From assembly GCA_964475545.1 (NCBI GenBank), contig CAYYXF010000044.1:1-11008 (forward strand): a DNA stretch of 11,008 nucleotides, read 5' to 3'. Origin of the DNA: DASPTR01 sp964475545 (lineage in GTDB: Archaea > Thermoproteota > Bathyarchaeia > Bathyarchaeales > Bathycorpusculaceae). Each line of letters starts with the position of its first letter. The stretch's first letter is position 1. The position numbers were made by a program, and so were the translations under genes. The notes under the pieces are model-generated. The model worked only from the letters and a program-made list of their open reading frames with translations. It had not been told where the DNA came from and made no database searches. This document shows positions 1-5,800 of this stretch, piece after piece.

Positions 1-29
1 GGAAAACGTTTCAGAATTCCTTCAGCGAG

Positions 30-1136
30 TCACTTTTTTTGAGTCGTGTCTCCAGGTTTCAGGAATTCTTTAGGGATGTGTATGGCAAACTCGCATACAA
101 GGTCGCCTTTCAGAACAGACTGTATAACATCTGCCTTTGCAGGCCGATCAAATATGACATCCCATGGCCGCTTCTCAAAGCCTGCGCTGCAGTAGCAGAA
201 GTTGGGCGAAATCCCAATGTTACCAGATTTTATTGCTTCGCGCACCCATGGGCAATGGCAATAGTAGTATCTCTTCTTCCTCGGGTCTTTCTCGCGCAAG
301 TATTTTTTCGCCATGTAGGGAATCTTCGTGACGTAGATTATGTCTCCTTTCCTCACACCGTTTTGACAGGTTGGCGTGCCTCTAACATATTCAAGGACTT
401 TTTCGTCGATTTCCTGAGTGAAGTACAACGTCTTCTCTTTCATGTGCTTCTCAAGCTCATCAACATACTCCTTGTGCCGTCTCTCCAGAAAATCGTCTAT
501 GCCTTTTGACTCTAGAAACTTCTTTCTCTCGGGCAGATAGTCTTCCTTTGGACCAGCATGAGGCCCGCTCAGCAGGATTTCTCTGCATGCCTTTTCACCT
601 AGATTGGCCTCAAGTCTTTCCATGAATTTCTTAGTAATGTTCGGCTTGTCCTTTGAAGACGTGCCCAGAGGAGGCAGCTCAATTCCTTCAAATATCTCCT
701 TATGCTTTCTCTCGCCAACAGACTGTTTCACCGTGTTGGAAAGGCTCTCCAAGACGTCGCTGCCGTCGAGAAGTGTCAGTGAGGCAACTTCTGTTTTTCT
801 ATTGCCTGCGAAACGAGCGTATCGAAGGAGGGCGAGCAGATTATCCCATGTACTTTTATTAGTTTTCATCAGATGTGTCACGAAGCTCTGCAGATCATTG
901 GGTGTAGCGTTGCGCAAATCTCTTTTCGGGTTTGTCTTTTTCAGAAATGCCTCGAACTCTTTTACCATTTTGATGTTCGCGCGCACTGTCTCTTCGTTCA
1001 GCTTTTTGCTGATACAGAACTTTCTGAATCCTTCTTCATCCAAGCTAGTACACTCTTCCGCAACGTAACCATGAGGCGAATATTTAACCCTTGGTCTCAT
1101 CCAACCGAGTTCCTCAGCGATGAAGGCAGGCTCCAA
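30..1136 (-). CDS. DUF6144-like cysteine-rich protein with an integrase-like helical N-terminal region
   Basis: 368 aa; function unknown. Residues about 34-125 are helical and look like the SAM-like core-binding domain of tyrosine recombinases (conserved-looking NATPNDLQSFV at 77-87, then a TW-N-ALLRYARFAGN stretch near 96-112), but no catalytic recombinase domain follows. The C-terminal third carries the recognisable block: a C-x-N-G-V-R-x-G-D-I-IYVTKIPYMA segment (from C257), then YYYCHCPW (C293, C295) and FCYCSAGF (C314, C316), ending in an EFAIHIP segment. I associate this block from memory with DUF6144. Five clustered Cys plus His294 suggest a metal site. The chosen start is TTG at 1136, preceded by GGTGA and with an in-frame stop two codons upstream. 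The next in-frame ATG is at 1100 (356 aa) and is equally possible. The gene stands alone on this strand and does not relate obviously to the neighbouring CoA genes. Confidence 0.7.
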   Translation of the reverse strand: MEPAFIAEELGWMRPRVKYSPHGYVAEECTSLDEEGFRKFCISKKLNEETVRANIKMVKEFEAFLKKTNPKRDLRNATPNDLQSFVTHLMKTNKSTWDNLLALLRYARFAGNRKTEVASLTLLDGSDVLESLSNTVKQSVGERKHKEIFEGIELPPLGTSSKDKPNITKKFMERLEANLGEKACREILLSGPHAGPKEDYLPERKKFLESKGIDDFLERRHKEYVDELEKHMKEKTLYFTQEIDEKVLEYVRGTPTCQNGVRKGDIIYVTKIPYMAKKYLREKDPRKKRYYYCHCPWVREAIKSGNIGISPNFCYCSAGFEKRPWDVIFDRPAKADVIQSVLKGDLVCEFAIHIPKEFLKPGDTTQKK

Positions 1137-1251
1137 CCGTCACCCTGAAGCTCTTCTTCCGTCATAGGCAATGTTCGTTTGGCGGCATCGGCACTCAGGA
1201 AACAAGCCCGTATTAGCGCGCGCAAGCGCAGGTCAAGAAATGTCGGAGTGA

Positions 1252-1398
1252 CTAGTTTGAGCTATAGAAAAGAGAGTTGTACTGCTTCTGAGCTGTCTCT
1301 ACGCGTTCTCGTACAACGTTATCTGGGTTCTGATACTTAACGAAAGCTGTGCCTTGCCAAATGACGTCGTAAAGTTCCAAGAAGTGTTTGCTTGGCAA
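1252..1398 (-). CDS. possible small protein, 48 aa (64 aa if a CTG start at 1446 is used)
   Basis: Reading the minus strand gives a 48-codon frame starting at TTG 1398 and stopping at TAG 1252-1254. Its product is soluble and looks protein-like (for example LPSKHFLELYDVIWQGTAF at the N-terminus, then an acidic/basic helix and a Tyr-rich tail). A good Shine-Dalgarno, AGGAG at 1410-1406, lies 7 nt before the TTG. The frame stays open upstream to about 1503 but has no ATG, GTG or TTG there; a CTG at 1446 follows a purine-rich GGGAGGGAGAGGG tract. TATA-like TATAAT lies near 1479-1474. I do not recognise a family. It could be a genuine small gene, the remnant of a longer one, or chance. Confidence 0.35.
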   Translation of the reverse strand: MPSKHFLELYDVIWQGTAFVKYQNPDNVVRERVETAQKQYNSLFYSSN

Positions 1399-1478
1399 CC
1401 TTTTTCTCCTGCTGAGAAAGTTGAGAATTTCACGACGTGATGACAGCCCTCTCCCTCCCCCTCTCTGGCCTTCTATTA

Positions 1479-1495
1479 TAGGATCACAAATCCTA
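1479..1495. repeat. inverted repeat TAGGAT-N5-ATCCTA
   Basis: A perfect 6-bp inverted repeat with a CACAA spacer. It directly adjoins the TATA-like TATAAT read on the minus strand, upstream of the small ORF, and lies about 40 bp upstream of the TATA box of the transporter operon. Its size and position suit a dimeric regulator site, but a 6-bp repeat can arise by chance in AT-rich DNA. Confidence 0.3.
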
Positions 1496-1531
1496 ATAAA
1501 CGAAGTTTTGAAAACTCAAATATGTCGAATC

Positions 1532-1540
1532 TCTATATAA
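1532..1540 (+). promoter_or_regulatory. TATA box of the transporter-CoA operon
   Basis: TCTATATAA is a good archaeal TATA element and predicts transcription starting near 1562-1566. That would leave a leader of about 135 nt before the preferred transporter start at 1700. The element is nearly symmetrical, so it could also fire leftward. A second TATA-like TTTATA lies inside the palindrome at 1628-1645. Confidence 0.5.
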
Positions 1541-1627
1541 CCCTAGCATTACGGTCTCTGAGAGTGGTTGGAGAACCTCCATCATCAGCTGTGCAATGCG
1601 TCTAGTATTGTTACTCAAACATGGGAG

Positions 1628-1645
1628 GTTTATACATGTATAAAC
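1628..1645. repeat. 18-bp perfect palindrome, probable operator or second core promoter
   Basis: GTTTATACATGTATAAAC is its own reverse complement over all 18 bases with no spacer. It lies 55-72 bp before the transporter ATG and downstream of the first TATA box. A repressor bound here would block either elongation from the upstream promoter or TBP binding to the TTTATA that the palindrome contains. This is the strongest operator candidate in the window. The cognate regulator cannot be named from sequence alone. Confidence 0.55.
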
Positions 1646-1699
1646 AATTCATACGGAATCTTTATTTTTCCAAAGACATCAGCAGACTCCGTGGTCAAC

Positions 1700-2476
1700 A
1701 TGCCCATGCTAAAGGCCTTGGACGTTGCATTGATTGCGATGAATGCAGCTCTTTACGCTGCCATCGGATTACTCTTGTATTACATTTTTCCTGTAGTTAC
1801 TCCAACGATTGGTGGGGTCAAATTCTGGCCCGTCGTTGTGATTCCAGCAACTTTCGCGTTACTTTTCGGCCCAGTCGTAGGCGGTGTAGGTGCCGCAATA
1901 GGAATCTTCATCAGCGACATGTTTACACATGGTGACCCTTTACTTAGCTTGACTGCAGGGGTAACCTCAAACTTCGTATGTTTTGCACTGATTGGCTACC
2001 TGTCACGCAAAAACCTGAACTGGAGAAAGACTTTCCTGAGCCTAGGAGTTGGGGTTGCACTATTGGCAACTCTCGCATACTTGCTTATTACACCTCAAAC
2101 CGTCGTGAATTACTTCAATGTATCAACTGATCAAGCACTATGGAACGTTTACGCCGTACTTGTCATATTCGCAGTGAGCTATGCTATAGTCATCGTCGTA
2201 GGGTTAATTCGACCCAAATGGCGAAGTTTCAGCGCAGCTTCAGTCGCAGGATCCATCATCGGAAGCGCAATAATAGGCCTCGGAGTCTGGGGATACACGC
2301 AGTTCTTCACACTGCCTGCATCTGTCGGGGGAGCCCACAACCTGCCATCTTACGCTGGATTGATACTTTTCGCATGGACATTTGCAACTGAAATCCCATT
2401 CATGGTTATACTTGTCCCTCCCATCGGCGAGGCATGCTACAAGGCTTTTCCCTCTTTAAAACCCAAACAGAAGTAG
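1700..2476 (+). CDS. ECF-type transporter substrate-binding (S) component-like membrane protein
   Basis: 258 aa from ATG 1700, predicted integral membrane. An N-terminal DVALIAMNAALYAAIG segment leads into the first helix, as in S components of energy-coupling-factor vitamin transporters. It is followed by a VKFWPVVVIPATFALLFGP segment, the small-residue-rich GGVGAAIGIFISDMF helix and four more hydrophobic stretches, giving about six or seven helices. It is somewhat longer than the usual 180-200 aa S component. The frame is open back to a TTG at 1568 (302 aa), but those 44 extra residues are polar and unlike the family, and the TTG sits almost at the predicted transcription start, so ATG 1700 (or ATG 1706) is preferred although its Shine-Dalgarno is weak. 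It ends 7 nt before pantoate kinase, so it is co-transcribed with CoA genes. I infer a substrate such as pantoate or pantothenate. No ECF ATPase or T component is in the window. Confidence 0.75.
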   Translation: MPMLKALDVALIAMNAALYAAIGLLLYYIFPVVTPTIGGVKFWPVVVIPATFALLFGPVVGGVGAAIGIFISDMFTHGDPLLSLTAGVTSNFVCFALIGYLSRKNLNWRKTFLSLGVGVALLATLAYLLITPQTVVNYFNVSTDQALWNVYAVLVIFAVSYAIVIVVGLIRPKWRSFSAASVAGSIIGSAIIGLGVWGYTQFFTLPASVGGAHNLPSYAGLILFAWTFATEIPFMVILVPPIGEACYKAFPSLKPKQK

Positions 2477-2483
2477 TGTCTGT

Positions 2484-3413
2484 TTGAAGACTGCGAAGGC
2501 ATTCAGTCCCTCTGGAATTTCCAGCTTCTTCGAGATATGTGACTCAACGTCCAATGGTAGTCCAATCTTAGACTTAGAAAAAGCCGGTGCCCGTGGCGGC
2601 GGTTTTGGAATCCAGAAAGGAACCACCACAAAAGTCACTGTCTTAAGTGCAGAAACAAATTGCATCCGCGTCTTCATTAATCGGAGAGAGGCACCTGAAG
2701 CCGAGACGACAAAACTGGTTGCGCAGATGCTGTTGGAGCAAGTTGACAAAGCATACGATGTCACCGTCATGCACAAAGTTGACGTACCAATCGGGGCAGG
2801 GTTTGGGTCAAGTGCAGCTGGTGCCCTTACCACGGCTTTAGCACTGTCAAGAGCGCTGGATCTAAGCTTGACGTATAATCAACTGGGCAGGCTCGCGCAT
2901 GTTGCTGAGGTTAAGTGCAAAACAGGCTTGGGGACCGTGGGGCCATTGATGCTCGGAGGCTGCGTACTAACCTTAGAGCCTGGGGCACCAGGCATAGCTC
3001 TGTTGGATCGCATACCGATATCCGCAGATCACTTTGTGGTTGCTGGAGTTTTCGACCCAATACCGACTAAGGAAGTGCTGTCATCTCCAGAAAAACGTCG
3101 CCAAGTCAACAAATACGGTAGAAAAACCTTAGCGTGCATTCTCTCTGAACCATCACTTGAGAATTTTCTGGCTTGCTGCCTCAGTTTTGCAGAAGAGGCC
3201 GGTTTCATGACACCAAGGCTACGCGGGGTAGTCAAGTTGGCTGAGAAAGCAGGCGCGATAGGAGCGGCTCAAAACATGGTTGGGGAAGCAATTCATGCTT
3301 TGACTACGCTAGAAAACGTCCAGAACGTGGTTCACGCTTTTAAGCGGGTCTTACCTAGAGAAAAAATCATTGTCGCAAGAGTAGATATTCAGGGCGCTAG
3401 GCTGGTAGGATGA
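2484..3413 (+). CDS. pantoate kinase (archaeal GHMP kinase)
   Basis: 309 aa. It phosphorylates pantoate with ATP to 4-phosphopantoate, the first half of the archaeal replacement for pantothenate synthetase plus pantothenate kinase. The N-terminus AFSPSGISSFFEICD (6-20) is typical of this family, followed by a GARGGGFG segment (35-42). The GHMP phosphate-binding loop PIGAGFGSSAAGA is at 102-114, and the third GHMP motif corresponds to GAAQNMVGEA near 260-269. Length is normal for the family. The start is TTG, the only start codon that gives the family N-terminus, with no strong Shine-Dalgarno. It begins 7 nt after the transporter and its TGA overlaps the ATG of the next gene (ATGA), so translation is probably coupled. 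The partner enzyme, phosphopantothenate synthetase, is not in the window. Confidence 0.88.
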   Translation: MKTAKAFSPSGISSFFEICDSTSNGSPILDLEKAGARGGGFGIQKGTTTKVTVLSAETNCIRVFINRREAPEAETTKLVAQMLLEQVDKAYDVTVMHKVDVPIGAGFGSSAAGALTTALALSRALDLSLTYNQLGRLAHVAEVKCKTGLGTVGPLMLGGCVLTLEPGAPGIALLDRIPISADHFVVAGVFDPIPTKEVLSSPEKRRQVNKYGRKTLACILSEPSLENFLACCLSFAEEAGFMTPRLRGVVKLAEKAGAIGAAQNMVGEAIHALTTLENVQNVVHAFKRVLPREKIIVARVDIQGARLVG

Positions 3414-3895
3414 AGCAAAAGATGAAAAGATACGAAACTGTGGCTGTTGGCGGCACATTCGACGAGCTCCATAAGGGCCACAGGACCTTGCTAATGAAAG
3501 CCTTTGAAGCTGGGCAACATGTGCAAATCGGTTTATGTTCAGACAACTTTGTCAAGAAGCTTGGCAAACCCCACATAACGGCTTCTTACAACCAGAGGTT
3601 GAAAGAGCTTGAGAATTTCCTCCGCAAAAATGGGCTTCACGAAAGAGCCGAGATATTCCGCCTAGATGATCCCTACGGTGTGACTTTATCCAGCGGAAAT
3701 ACTGAAGCTTTGATTGTCAGCAAGGAAACAGAACCCACAGCCGTACTGATCAACAAGAAGAGAAAAGGATCAGGGCTCCCTCCGCTTCAAATAGTCACCA
3801 TCGACATGGTCCCATCTGAGAACCACTTTCCAATCTCCACCACACGAATTCGCTGCGGAGAAATTGACCGAGAAGGGCATCTGCTCAAAACGTGA
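3410..3895 (+). CDS. coaD: phosphopantetheine adenylyltransferase, archaeal type
   Basis: 161 aa. It transfers AMP from ATP to 4'-phosphopantetheine, giving dephospho-CoA, the penultimate step of CoA synthesis in the cytoplasm. The nucleotidyltransferase signature GGTFDELHKGH is at 14-24 with the catalytic HxGH (H21, H24), and the C-terminal ISTTRIR motif is at 142-148. Size and motifs fit the archaeal/eukaryotic-like adenylyltransferase rather than the bacterial CoaD. The ATG at 3410 overlaps the pantoate kinase stop codon; a second ATG four codons in is also possible. It is the last gene of the operon, with an independent promoter for the following gene inside the 59-nt gap. Confidence 0.9.
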   Translation: MKQKMKRYETVAVGGTFDELHKGHRTLLMKAFEAGQHVQIGLCSDNFVKKLGKPHITASYNQRLKELENFLRKNGLHERAEIFRLDDPYGVTLSSGNTEALIVSKETEPTAVLINKKRKGSGLPPLQIVTIDMVPSENHFPISTTRIRCGEIDREGHLLKT

Positions 3896-3910
3896 AACAC
3901 TCAAAAGAGA

Positions 3911-3918
3911 ATATTTAA
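3911..3918 (+). promoter_or_regulatory. TATA box upstream of the DUF763 gene
   Basis: ATATTTAA lies about 44 bp before the TTG start of the DUF763 gene and predicts a short leader of about 15 nt. It suggests that the DUF763-DUF998 pair is transcribed apart from the CoA operon. Confidence 0.45.
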
Positions 3919-3954
3919 GCTGCTTTCTACTTTTCATGTGCCGAGAGACGCAAG

Positions 3955-5088
3955 TTGCACAGAACGGGCATGGCTAAACTACCGCTTCACTATGGCAAGG
4001 CGCCTAGCTGGCTCACTGTGCGCATGAAGAAGCTTGCAAAGGAAATGGTAACCCTATTTCTAGACGAATATGGCACAGACAGCTTTTTGAGACGAATCTC
4101 TGACCCATTCTGGTTTCAAGCCCTTGGCTGCGTCCTAGGTTACGACTGGCACTCATCAGGCGTAACCACAGTTCTTACTGGCGTTCTGAAAGAAGCCATA
4201 ATACCAGAGGAACACGGCATTGCAGTATGCGGAGGAAAGGGTAAAATTTCAAGACAAACACCTCTGGAGATCGAAAGCATTGGCAACAAGTTCGACTTCT
4301 CAGACCGCGACATTGACAGTATGCGCTATGCGAGCAAAATGAGCGCCAAAGTCGACAACACGGCTGTTCAAGCTGGCTATCAGCTTTATCACCATGCATT
4401 CTTCATAGCTGAAGACAAAAAGTGGGCAGTAGTCCAGCAAGGCATGTGTCTGCAAGATCGGACGGCTAGGCGGTACCATTGGCTCTCCGAAAATGTTGGA
4501 AGCTTTGTTGTTGTACCGCACAACGCCATAGTCGGAGACGCAAGACGCGGCATTGTCTTGGACATGACTGCAAAAGAAAGTGAAGACTGCAGAAGAACCT
4601 CAGTAGACGTAGCGAGTGAATCACCCGCGAAAGTAATGCGAATGATTAGCCCGACCAATCAGAAGATGCTGGACGAATGGCTTCCACTGAAGGCGGACGA
4701 ACACGAAGGAAAGCATAAGATAGACTTTCTGTCAATGCCAATAAACATAAATTGGAAAGCCATGCGAGAAGCCTACGACTTTCAGCCTAAAAACTACGAA
4801 GAACTGCTAGCGCTTAAGGGAGTAGGCCCAGCTGCCATAAGAGGTCTAGCATTGATTGCGGATCTCATCTACGGTGCAAAGCCAAGCTGGAAAGACCCAG
4901 TGAAATACTCGTTTGCATACGGAGGAAAAGATGGGGTTCCTTATTCGGTAAACCGAAAAGCCATGGACGAGTCAATCCAAATGCTTAAGCAGATCATCGG
5001 AGACGCAAGAATAGGAGACAAAGAAAAAATGTATTCCCTGCAAAGGCTCAGAAAGCTCATCCCACCAGACATAGACAGCCAGATTTAA
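3955..5088 (+). CDS. DUF763 family protein
   Basis: 377 aa. I recognise DUF763, a conserved family of archaea and some thermophilic bacteria with no established function. The start is TTG: it yields M-H-R-T-G-M-A-K-L-P-L-H-Y-G-K-A-P, the family's hallmark N-terminus, whereas the next Met would cut it. Other conserved blocks are DPFWFQALGCVLGYDWHSSGVTT (50-72), GGKGKISRQTP (93-103), and the His-rich and VVQQGM region (140-164). Residues 281-305 (EELLALKGVGPAAIRGLALIA) form a helix-hairpin-helix, which suggests nucleic acid binding. The many conserved His, Asp and Lys residues would suit an enzyme acting on DNA or RNA, but that is inference. DUF998 follows after 29 nt. Confidence 0.85.
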   Translation: MHRTGMAKLPLHYGKAPSWLTVRMKKLAKEMVTLFLDEYGTDSFLRRISDPFWFQALGCVLGYDWHSSGVTTVLTGVLKEAIIPEEHGIAVCGGKGKISRQTPLEIESIGNKFDFSDRDIDSMRYASKMSAKVDNTAVQAGYQLYHHAFFIAEDKKWAVVQQGMCLQDRTARRYHWLSENVGSFVVVPHNAIVGDARRGIVLDMTAKESEDCRRTSVDVASESPAKVMRMISPTNQKMLDEWLPLKADEHEGKHKIDFLSMPININWKAMREAYDFQPKNYEELLALKGVGPAAIRGLALIADLIYGAKPSWKDPVKYSFAYGGKDGVPYSVNRKAMDESIQMLKQIIGDARIGDKEKMYSLQRLRKLIPPDIDSQI

Positions 5089-5105
5089 CCAAGCATTAAG
5101 CACAC

Positions 5106-5114
5106 GGAGGATCA
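5106..5114 (+). promoter_or_regulatory. strong Shine-Dalgarno of the DUF998 gene
   Basis: GGAGGATCA, with a 7-nt spacer from GGAGG to the ATG at 5118, fixes the start of the membrane protein. It is the best ribosome binding site in the window; most other genes here have weak ones. Confidence 0.7.
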
Positions 5115-5117
5115 CGA

Positions 5118-5723
5118 ATGGATCAAGATCGCGTTTGGCTCAAATTGTCTGGAACCGCAGGCATAATCACGCCCATAATTGCCTTCACCTGCATATTACT
5201 CTCGATAGATTCCTACCCACTGTTCAGCTGGACTGACAACGCCTTGAGCGACTTAGGCGCAGTAGAGGGCATCACATCTACATTATTTAATTGCGGACTC
5301 ATGGCAAGCGGCATTCTAGCACTCGTTTTCACGACAGGCTTGTTCGAGCTTTTGCACGAAAAGACAGTAGGCAGAATTGGTGCCTCGCTCTTCGCTTTGG
5401 CAAGCCTGGCTCTGCTCGCAATGGGAATCTTCCCTGAAAGTGCCAAACCGATGCATTACTATGCCTCAGTGGCTTTTTTCGCGTTCTCTCCAATAGCGAT
5501 GCTAGTCATAGCCACTGCTTTCTTCAATGCTCAGAAAGTGAAAATGGGCTTGTTCACGTTGATAACGGCGATCATCGCCGTAGTTCCTTGGACAATGCAG
5601 TTCTCGATAAGATACGTTCCAAACGTCGCCATTCCCGAAACAATATCGGCACTTTCAGCCTCAGCGTGGTCCATAGTTCTAGGAATAAGCATTCTCAGTA
5701 AGGTCGCACGGCAACATAGCTAG
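5118..5723 (+). CDS. DUF998 family membrane protein
   Basis: 201 aa, predicted to span the membrane about six times (helices near 12-30, 57-77, 86-104, 110-133, 142-161 and 172-195). After the first helix comes the conserved-looking SWTDNALSDLGAVEG (37-51) and then LFNCGLMASG, the pattern I associate with DUF998, a widespread family of small integral membrane proteins with no assigned reaction. There is no signal peptide beyond the first helix and no catalytic motif I can name. The ATG is set by a strong Shine-Dalgarno. It probably shares a transcript with the DUF763 gene 29 nt upstream and ends at a converging gene, separated by a hairpin. Confidence 0.78.
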   Translation: MDQDRVWLKLSGTAGIITPIIAFTCILLSIDSYPLFSWTDNALSDLGAVEGITSTLFNCGLMASGILALVFTTGLFELLHEKTVGRIGASLFALASLALLAMGIFPESAKPMHYYASVAFFAFSPIAMLVIATAFFNAQKVKMGLFTLITAIIAVVPWTMQFSIRYVPNVAIPETISALSASAWSIVLGISILSKVARQHS

Positions 5724-5774
5724 CTTTGAATACTAGTTCGACTTGCGAAAGCTCCTCTTAGGCCACGGCTTCGA

Positions 5775-5793
5775 TTGACTTCGAAAAAGTCAA
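5775..5793. terminator. hairpin between converging genes
   Basis: TTGACTT-CGAAA-AAGTCAA is a perfect 7-bp stem with a 5-nt loop, followed on the plus strand by GATTTTG. It lies in the 77-bp gap between the stops of two converging genes, where a terminator is expected. The T-run is short, so termination is only a likely role. Confidence 0.35.
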
Positions 5794-5800
5794 GATTTTG

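Larger units (their letters stand above)
1137..1699. other. 563-bp intergenic region with regulatory elements and one doubtful small ORF
   Basis: Apart from the possible small ORF at 1252-1398 no convincing gene is seen. The left part (1137-1251) holds only a 22-codon frame on the minus strand (1165-1097). The right part (1447-1699) is AT-richer and carries two inverted repeats, a TATA box and a leader of roughly 140 nt before the likely transporter start. No tRNA, snoRNA-like or known riboswitch consensus was recognised. Confidence 0.6.

Noticed and set aside
13..69. AGAATTCC (13-20) and GGAATTCT (62-69) as an inverted repeat near the window start
   Set aside because: The arms are only 8 bp around a palindromic hexamer with a 41-bp spacer, and one arm lies inside a coding region; this is probably chance.
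604..1148. Plus-strand open frames opposite the DUF6144-like gene
   Set aside because: They are antisense to a well-supported gene, rich in Ser/Phe/Leu as expected of a shadow frame, and show no family.
1558..1563. CTGAGA, the core of the TPP riboswitch, just ahead of the transporter leader
   Set aside because: The rest of the consensus (the ACCC-TGAACCTGAT arm and the TAATGCC-GGGA arm) is not found in the next 100 bases, so the hexamer is most likely chance.
1568..1699. 44-residue N-terminal extension of the transporter from TTG 1568
   Set aside because: The residues are polar, unlike the family, and start almost on the predicted transcription start; the segment also contains the palindrome. 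ATG 1700 gives the expected N-terminus.
1621..1935. 104-aa frame overlapping the transporter, starting ATG 1621/1636
   Set aside because: Past about 1700 it is an out-of-phase shadow of the transporter, with Arg/Cys/His-rich composition and no family resemblance. Only its start region is of interest as a leader.
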